From CAZJHX01 sp964545715 (GTDB lineage Bacteria; Myxococcota_A; UBA9042; GCA-2863065), in assembly GCA_964545715.1 (NCBI GenBank), contig CAZJHX010000012.1, positions 1-64,000 on the forward strand: a DNA stretch of 64,000 bases. The letters run 5' to 3'. The translations under genes and the position numbers were made by a program. Below are positions 58,368 through 64,000 of the stretch, piece by piece. Numbering within the stretch: position 1 is the first letter of the stretch; each line of letters opens with the position of its first letter. The notes under the pieces are model-generated. The model worked only from the letters and a program-made list of their open reading frames with translations. It did no database searches and was not told the DNA's origin.

Positions 58368-60365
58368 GTGACCAACCGCCTAAGAGCGGCGTTGGTAACC
58401 GCGGCCGTATTGCTTACGGCCGCGGTTGCGCATGCGCAGGCGGGTGAGCAGGTCGATTACCGCACCTTCTTCGGGCTGAGCCCGCGGACCACGGTGTGGG
58501 TGATCGCCGAGCTGCACCTGATGTTCGCGGCCTTTGTGCTGGGTGTGCCGATCTTCGCGACCATCGCCGAGATCGTCGGATTCCGCATGGCCGACCGCGA
58601 GCAGGGGGAGCGCTACGACGCCCTGGCGTACGAGTTCACCAAGCTGCTGTCGGCCGCGTTTGCGACGACTGCGGCGCTCGGCGGGCTCATGACGCTGGTG
58701 CTGTTCTCCACCTACCCCACCTTCATGCGCCACCTGACGGACGTGTTTCACGGCACGTTCTACATCTACGGGCTGATCTTCTTTGCCGAGGCGTTCACGC
58801 TCTACACGTACTACTACGGCTGGCACCGGATGAAGACCGGCCGCAAAAAGTGGGGGCACATCGGTCTGGGCGTGCTGCTCAACATCGTGGGCACGGCCCT
58901 GATGTTCATCGCCAACTCCTGGGCCACCTACATGATGAGCCCGCCGGGTTTAGAAGCCGGCGCCGCGGGACAGCTGGAGACCCATTGGCAGGGGTCGACG
59001 TACATCGGCCCGTTCGCCGAGGCGTTCAACAACTGGCTGTGGACCCCGCTCAACGTACACCGCCTGCTGGCCAACGTGGCGTTTGGCGGCGCGATCTGCG
59101 GAGCCTATGCGGCCGTGCGCTTTCTGCGCGCCAAGACCAAAGAGGACCGCGCCCACTACGACTGGATGGGCTACGTGGGCAACTTCATCGCGATCATGTC
59201 GCTGCTGCCGCTGCCGTTTGCCGGGTACTACCTGGGCCGCGAGATCTACAGCTTCAACGCGACCATGGGCCAGGACATGATGGGCGGCACGTTCAGCTGG
59301 ACCTTCATCATCCAGGCCGTGCTGGTCGGCACCCTGTTTATCTCCGGCAACTACTACCTGTGGGCCGGCTTCTCGCGCATCCCCGGTGGCGAGCGCTACC
59401 AGAAGTTTGTGCCGTGGATGATCGGCATCCTCTTCTTCTGCTTTGCGGTCTGGCTGACACCGCACAACCTGCCGTTGGGCGGGCTGGAAAAGAAGTTCGG
59501 CCTCATGCCGGCGAAAAACGCCGTTATCCAGCTGATGCTGCTGACCACGTTTGGCGGCTTTCTCATGTACCGCCGGGCCAACAAGACCGGACCGGGGCCC
59601 AATACCAAGAGCACAGGCGCCCGTGTGGGGGTCGTCATCGCGTCGTTGGTCGGCATCGGCATTCTGGCGCTGTACACGCTGTCCGGCGACCTCTCTGACA
59701 GCAACCCCGAGGTGGGCAAGTACCTGGCGACCGACATCCCCGTGATGTTCATGAGCTTCCAGGTGGACCCCGGCACCACGTTTGCCGCCACGCTGCGCGG
59801 CACCATGTGGCTGCAGATCGCCTTCGTCGCGCTCTCGGCGGGTTTGTTCATCGTGGGCTTCGGCCGCCTGGCGCAGTACGTCCTGGTCGGCGTCACCGCG
59901 GTAATCGCCTCGGGCTGGCTCTTCCAGCACGGCTTCACCATCATGGAGCAGGCCAACCCGCTGGTCCGGCAGGTCGCCGTCTGTCAGGTGCTGATGATCC
60001 TGGTCGTGTTCATCGTCGCCGGGGCCATGGACCTGTTCTTGTATCGCGGCGCGACCAGTCTGGGCCCGATCCGCTGGGGCCAGATGCACGCCCGCAGCCA
60101 GTTCTCGCTGATCCTGCTGTGCCTGCTCTTCATCATCAACATGGGCCTGATGGGCTTCATCCGCTCCGCGCTGCGCAAGGGCTGGCACGTGGTCGGTGTG
60201 CTCAAGGACACGTCCGAGTGGTCGGGCACGCCGAGCAACCTGGAGATGGCGGTCACCGTCGTTGGGATCTCGATCACCTTCATCGCGCTGATCTCGTTTG
60301 TCTTCTGGATCGCCAACCTGCCGCCCAAGCAGCGCCACGAGCGCGGGGCAACGAACCATGCCTGA
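58368..60365 (+). CDS. Cytochrome bd-like membrane protein without GRQPW
   Basis: Protein of 665 aa starting with GTG, with about 14 membrane helices. The N-terminal half resembles subunit I of cytochrome bd: His50 (AELHLMFAAFVLGVPIFA) and His231 (NVHRLLANVAFGGA) correspond to haem-ligand His residues of CydA, and Glu140 (FFAEAFTLYTYYYGW) to the conserved Glu of its proton path. The GRQPW motif and Q-loop region are not found. No subunit II gene follows; instead there are c-type cytochromes. It may oxidise quinol and pass electrons to periplasmic haems rather than reduce O2. It overlaps the next gene by eight bases. Confidence 0.75.
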   Translation: MTNRLRAALVTAAVLLTAAVAHAQAGEQVDYRTFFGLSPRTTVWVIAELHLMFAAFVLGVPIFATIAEIVGFRMADREQGERYDALAYEFTKLLSAAFATTAALGGLMTLVLFSTYPTFMRHLTDVFHGTFYIYGLIFFAEAFTLYTYYYGWHRMKTGRKKWGHIGLGVLLNIVGTALMFIANSWATYMMSPPGLEAGAAGQLETHWQGSTYIGPFAEAFNNWLWTPLNVHRLLANVAFGGAICGAYAAVRFLRAKTKEDRAHYDWMGYVGNFIAIMSLLPLPFAGYYLGREIYSFNATMGQDMMGGTFSWTFIIQAVLVGTLFISGNYYLWAGFSRIPGGERYQKFVPWMIGILFFCFAVWLTPHNLPLGGLEKKFGLMPAKNAVIQLMLLTTFGGFLMYRRANKTGPGPNTKSTGARVGVVIASLVGIGILALYTLSGDLSDSNPEVGKYLATDIPVMFMSFQVDPGTTFAATLRGTMWLQIAFVALSAGLFIVGFGRLAQYVLVGVTAVIASGWLFQHGFTIMEQANPLVRQVAVCQVLMILVVFIVAGAMDLFLYRGATSLGPIRWGQMHARSQFSLILLCLLFIINMGLMGFIRSALRKGWHVVGVLKDTSEWSGTPSNLEMAVTVVGISITFIALISFVFWIANLPPKQRHERGATNHA

Positions 60366-61476
60366 GACCTCCGCGCCGGCAGTCGGTCGCTCCAGCGGCC
60401 TGAGCATCGCGGGCTTTGTCTTCGGCGTCTTTGGGCTGTTCATCCTGATCGGCTGGTACATCACCGACCTGCAGGGCGGCGCCGGCACCAGCTTTGGCGC
60501 GGGGGTCAGCCCGGAGCGCGGCGAGGCGCTGTTCTGGGGCGACGGCACGTGCCACACATGCCACGCTGTCGGCGAGCGCGGCAATATGAAGCGCGGCCCC
60601 AACCTGGGCAGCTCCAGCGCCGGAAGCGACATCGGCGAGCGCGCGGAGGAGCGGGCCAAGGAGCGAGCCGAGGCGCTGGGCGAGCCGTTCACCGGGACAG
60701 ACTATCTGGTGGAGGCCATCGCAAACCCGTCCGCGTACATCGTCAAGGGCTTCCCCGACAAGCTGATGCCGCTGGTCTTCACCGGCCAGGTCGACCTGGA
60801 GGCCGAGGACGTCATGAGTCTGGTGGCGTATCTGCAGACGCTGGGCGGCGACGCCAACGTGCAGGCGATTCACGAGTCCATGGCCCGCCACGGACGCCCG
60901 GTCTTGGAGAAGGCGCGCCTCAAGGGCAAGGGCGAGGCGGTGCGACCGATCCACTTCGCCTCGCCGCTGTGGGAGATCATGGAGCCTGAGCAGAGCGCGG
61001 CCTGGGTGTCGCTGTCGACGCAGGCCGAGCGCCAGGAGTTTTTGACCGAGACGCTGGACGACGAGCAGCAGACCGACCTGGTGGATTACGGCGCGGATTG
61101 GATCGAAGAAGGGCAGAAGGCCTTCAAGGCGCTGAAGTGCTGGCAATGCCACGTCATCAAGGGCTACGAGTTCGGGGCGCTGCAGCCGGGTAACGTGGGT
61201 CCCGACCTGACCGGGATCGGGTCGATTCAGACGATGGAGTACCTGATCGAGTCGGTGGTAAACCCCGACGCGCTGATCGTGCCGCCGCTGGAGAAGCACG
61301 CCAAAGAGGGGCACTCCAAGATGCCCAGCTTTGTGCAGACGATCACTGTGGATCAGCTGACCAAGGTGGCGTTTTTCATGAAGAGCCTCACCACGGACGC
61401 CAAGCCGCCGGAGCCCGCGCCTGAGCCTGACCCCGCCCAGCAGCCCGCCGCTGCCGCCCCCGGCCCCGGCGCGTGA
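60358..61476 (+). CDS. Membrane-anchored di-haem cytochrome c
   Basis: Protein of 372 aa. One N-terminal membrane helix (LSIAGFVFGVFGLFILIGWYI) anchors it with the rest in the periplasm. Haem sites are CHTCH (65-69), followed by an unusual Glu/Arg/Ala helix (ERAEERAKERAEALGEP), and CWQCH (about 261-265) followed by GPDLTGIGS and later a Met (SKMPSFV). ATG 60358 overlaps the previous gene by eight bases. The C-terminal Pro/Ala tail stops at 61476, but another frame carries on the same kind of tail (PAPEPAPDPAPEPTPEP...VEEVQP) to a TGA at 61577-61579 overlapping the next GTG. The natural end is probably there. Confidence 0.8.
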   Translation: MPETSAPAVGRSSGLSIAGFVFGVFGLFILIGWYITDLQGGAGTSFGAGVSPERGEALFWGDGTCHTCHAVGERGNMKRGPNLGSSSAGSDIGERAEERAKERAEALGEPFTGTDYLVEAIANPSAYIVKGFPDKLMPLVFTGQVDLEAEDVMSLVAYLQTLGGDANVQAIHESMARHGRPVLEKARLKGKGEAVRPIHFASPLWEIMEPEQSAAWVSLSTQAERQEFLTETLDDEQQTDLVDYGADWIEEGQKAFKALKCWQCHVIKGYEFGALQPGNVGPDLTGIGSIQTMEYLIESVVNPDALIVPPLEKHAKEGHSKMPSFVQTITVDQLTKVAFFMKSLTTDAKPPEPAPEPDPAQQPAAAAPGPGA

Positions 61477-61575
61477 GCCGCCCCCGCCGCCCGCGCCGGA
61501 GCCGGCCCCCGACCCCGCGCCTGAGCCGACCCCGGAACCCGACCCGGCGCCTGAGCCGGTCGAGGAGGTGCAGCC

Positions 61576-62496
61576 GTGAAGCTGCGTGACATGATGGCGC
61601 GCGCCGGCTCGTTTCCGGCCGTCATCCTCTTCCTGATCGGGTTCTACCTCTTCCTGGTGTACCTGCTGCCGACGGTGGGTGGCTGGCTGGCGTCCGACGA
61701 CTGGGGCTCGGTCCGCCGCGGCCTGCCCAGCTCCGGGCATGAGGTCCCGCTGTACCTGACCCTGGCCGCGTTTGCCTGCTACTGCTACCTGACCTTTGAC
61801 GAGGGTCGCTGGCAGGCGTCGCTGGCCCCGATCTGGAGCTTTCTCAACAGCAAGACCATGGCGCGCAACGTCGTGCTGGCCACCGTCCCGCTGCTGGTCG
61901 GGGTGGGCGTCTTCCTGGCCGAGGCGGCGGGGCCCGACGAGCCGACGTTCAACCCTCTGCGGCACCCGACGCCGCCCGACGCGTTCTCCAAGTTGACCAA
62001 CCCCTATCGCCACCCCAGCGATGAGCTTTTGGAGGCGTTTGACGAGGCGATCACCAGCGGCACGATCGTGGCCGCCGACAGCGCGGAGCCGCTCGTGCGT
62101 GAGTACGGTGAGGCGCTGCAAAAAGGCGAGGTCAGCGAGGCGGAGCGGGCCGCGGCGTTTGAGCGGCGCGCCATCGAGGAGGGACGCAACCTCTTCATGA
62201 TCAACTGTCGCCCCTGCCACGGCACCAAGGTCTTCGGTGACGGCCCGATGTCCATCGGCCAGCGCCGTGTGCCCGCCGACTTCACCGGTGTCGAGACTAT
62301 CGCCACGCTCGTCGAGGGCGCCGTGTTCTGGCGGGTCAAGCAGGGCGGCGTGAAGCTGCCGCGCGAGGGCGCCCCCTGGGAGTCCGCGATGCCGCGCTGG
62401 GAGACCGATCTCAGCGACGAGGAGATCTGGAAGATCATCATGGCCGAGTACGACCTGGCCGGAAACCGACCTCGTGAGCCGGAGGCCATCGAATGA
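61576..62496 (+). CDS. Membrane-bound mono-haem cytochrome c
   Basis: Protein of 306 aa starting with GTG and overlapping the following gene as ATGA. It has about three membrane helices in the first 115 residues (FPAVILFLIGFYLFLVYLLPTV, VPLYLTLAAFACYCYLTF, VVLATVPLLVGVGVFLAEAA) and then a periplasmic cytochrome c domain with the haem site CRPCH (211-215) and Met candidates near the end (DGPMSIGQRR, SAMPRWETDL). It belongs to the electron-transfer module behind the bd-like protein. I know no named family for this exact layout; a role linking quinol oxidation to periplasmic haems is an inference. Confidence 0.82.
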   Translation: MKLRDMMARAGSFPAVILFLIGFYLFLVYLLPTVGGWLASDDWGSVRRGLPSSGHEVPLYLTLAAFACYCYLTFDEGRWQASLAPIWSFLNSKTMARNVVLATVPLLVGVGVFLAEAAGPDEPTFNPLRHPTPPDAFSKLTNPYRHPSDELLEAFDEAITSGTIVAADSAEPLVREYGEALQKGEVSEAERAAAFERRAIEEGRNLFMINCRPCHGTKVFGDGPMSIGQRRVPADFTGVETIATLVEGAVFWRVKQGGVKLPREGAPWESAMPRWETDLSDEEIWKIIMAEYDLAGNRPREPEAIE

Positions 62497-64000
62497 CGCG
62501 CCGAAGCCTCCTTGTGTTGTTGACGGCTGCACTGCCGCTGTCGGCGCCGGCCGTACCTCCCGCCCCGTCCAGCCGCGGGTGGGCCGAGATCGAGGTGCCC
62601 AAGGATCGTCCGGCCGTCAACGACGAGAACATCGCCGCCGGCCGCACGATCTACGACTACCGCTGTGCGCCCTGCCACGGCGTCAAAGGCGACGCCATGG
62701 GACCTGCGGCCAAGTACCTGGACCCGCGCCCTCGGGACTTCACTCAGGCCAACTTCAAGTTTCGCACGACCAAGTTCGGCGAGCTGACGGTCGACGATGA
62801 TCTGTACCGCTCCATCACCCGCGGGATCCCCGGCAGCGCGATGCCGTCCTGGACCACGATCAAGCCGGACGACCGCTTTCGACTGATCTACTACATCAAG
62901 ACCTTCTCGGATCTCTTCGAGGACGAGGGCTTTGATCCCTATCGGGTCGAGGACGGCGAGAAATACATCGTGGACGTGCCGTCCGCGCCGTCGGCCGACG
63001 CGGAGACGCTGAAGTACGGTCGTGAGGTGTTTCTGCGCGGCAGCTGCCCGGACTGTCACGGCAAGTCGGGGCGCGGCAACGGAACGTCGTCGGGCAAGCA
63101 GTTCACGTATCTGAAGCACCGCATTCTGCCGCGCGACCTGACCAAGGGCTGGACCTACAAAGGCGGCACCGAGGTGGAGGACATCTATCGCACACTGACC
63201 AGCGGGCTCAACGGCACGCCGATGCCCAGCTTTGTCGGGTCGCTGAATCAGGACGACCCCGCCGCGGACGAGAAGGACCGCTGGGCGGCCGCGCATTACG
63301 TCAAGTCGATCATCGAGTGGGACGAGCCCGAAGAGGACGCGCCCCCCGAGACCGTGCTGCGTGTCAAAAAGGTGGACGGCGAGCTGCCCCAGGCCTGGGA
63401 TGACGCCGGCTGGCACGACGCCAACGAGCTGAAGATCAGGCTGTTCGGCCAGGTGATCCGTCGGCCGCGATGGCAGACGCCCGCTGTGGACCAGGTGCGC
63501 GTGCGTGCGCTCTACAACGCCGACGAGATCGTCTTTCGGCTGGAGTACAACGACCGCACCAACGACACGGTCCACGAAGATGCGGACATCATGAAAGAAG
63601 AGACGACGTACCCCGAGCTGGACGTGTCTCAATACGCCTACAAGGTGACGAAGTTTGCGGACGCCGCAGCGCTGCAGTTCCCCGCCCGCAAGCCGGAGGG
63701 CGCCCAGAAGCCGTACTTCCTTTACGGCCAGCTGGATAAGCCTGTCGTGCTGTGGCACTCCCGCGCCGACCGGCCCGAGGACGCGCGCTTTGAGCACTGG
63801 CTGGCTAAGGGCCCCGGCAAGGCGCGCCCCAACGAAGAGGCAACCGCCGCCCTGCAGGGCTCCGCAACCTACAGTGAGGGCCGCTGGTTCGTCGTCGTCC
63901 GCCGGTCCCTGAGCGGCAGCGGTGACATGGACGTCGACTTTGTCCCAGGCGAGTACATGCCGTTTGTCGTGATGGCCTGGGACGGCGGCAACGGCGAGTC
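62493..64000 (+). CDS. Multihaem protein: two cytochrome c domains and an ethylbenzene-dehydrogenase-type haem b domain (partial)
   Basis: The gene starts at ATG 62493, overlapping the previous stop, and is open to the window end (502 codons seen). Signal peptide MTRRSLLVLLTAALPLSAPAVPP. Two cytochrome c domains carry CAPCH (58-62) and CPDCH (185-189), with Met candidates SAMPSW and TPMPSF. From about residue 290 (VLRVKKVDGELPQAWDDAGWHDANELKIRLFGQ) the sequence looks like the gamma-subunit fold of type II DMSO-reductase enzymes such as ethylbenzene dehydrogenase, which binds haem b by Met and Lys. Such a fusion could be a c-b electron wire for the molybdoenzyme. Confidence 0.85.
   Translation, partial: MTRRSLLVLLTAALPLSAPAVPPAPSSRGWAEIEVPKDRPAVNDENIAAGRTIYDYRCAPCHGVKGDAMGPAAKYLDPRPRDFTQANFKFRTTKFGELTVDDDLYRSITRGIPGSAMPSWTTIKPDDRFRLIYYIKTFSDLFEDEGFDPYRVEDGEKYIVDVPSAPSADAETLKYGREVFLRGSCPDCHGKSGRGNGTSSGKQFTYLKHRILPRDLTKGWTYKGGTEVEDIYRTLTSGLNGTPMPSFVGSLNQDDPAADEKDRWAAAHYVKSIIEWDEPEEDAPPETVLRVKKVDGELPQAWDDAGWHDANELKIRLFGQVIRRPRWQTPAVDQVRVRALYNADEIVFRLEYNDRTNDTVHEDADIMKEETTYPELDVSQYAYKVTKFADAAALQFPARKPEGAQKPYFLYGQLDKPVVLWHSRADRPEDARFEHWLAKGPGKARPNEEATAALQGSATYSEGRWFVVVRRSLSGSGDMDVDFVPGEYMPFVVMAWDGGNGE

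Overview
The window is high-GC, densely packed DNA from a Gram-negative bacterium, most like a member of the Myxococcota (former Deltaproteobacteria). The signs are a myxobacterial-style envelope cluster (TPR proteins, TolQ/TolR motor proteins, an FHA/TonB protein with an AgmX/PglI-type C-terminus), FHA-linked signalling, lipoproteins with cysteine-rich modules, and a 2173-residue exported protein with about 30 copies of a CDDGxxCTDD-type unit. No rRNA, tRNA, CRISPR array or insertion sequence was found. This affiliation is an inference from gene content.

Layout. (1) 1-1337: end of an Ala/Pro/Lys-rich protein, then obgE. (2) 1452-16755: a trans-envelope machine resembling the Agl-Glt/Nfs family of myxobacteria: exported and TPR proteins, a TPR lipoprotein, TolQ, two TolR-like proteins, an FHA-TM-TonB protein, an outer-membrane beta-barrel and a Wza-like export lipoprotein. 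(3) 16942-22549: dnaK, an atypical dnaJ, a periplasmic-binding-protein-like lipoprotein and thiL. (4) 22561-27312, minus strand: rpoN-hpf-rapZ-ptsH-ptsI. (5) 27417-28692: Cys-rich lipoprotein and a DUF5989-like small membrane protein. (6) 28701-42382, minus strand: seven close genes (IPT/TIG lipoprotein, YrdC-family protein, exported helical protein, giant repeat protein, FHA-protease, two glycosyltransferases). (7) 42463-47481: PilZ-like protein, lipoprotein, SGNH hydrolase and, convergent, a sulfatase-fold lipoprotein. (8) 47711-51670: porin, then on the minus strand hemerythrin, hemG and a di-haem cytochrome c. (9) 51971-64000: a respiratory operon running off the window.

The most notable part is region 9. 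A Rieske protein with a Tat signal, an AioA-family molybdopterin oxidoreductase and two di-haem peroxidases form the gene set described for dissimilatory iodate reductase (IdrA, IdrB, IdrP1, IdrP2). They are followed by a cupredoxin-like protein, a cytochrome-bd-like membrane protein without a GRQPW motif, and three membrane or exported multihaem c-type proteins. The likely flow is quinol to bd-like protein to c-type haems (or cupredoxin) to Rieske to molybdenum centre, with the peroxidases removing H2O2.

The intergenic region before this operon (51671-51970) carries two divergent sigma-54 promoters, one matching the consensus fully, with three 15-bp-spaced CCGGTY repeats midway between them, as expected for a shared enhancer-binding activator. 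A third sigma-54 promoter precedes the porin. rpoN itself is in the window. Two genes of the operon seem to have lost their natural stop by a shift in GC-rich tails, which may be sequence error or real.
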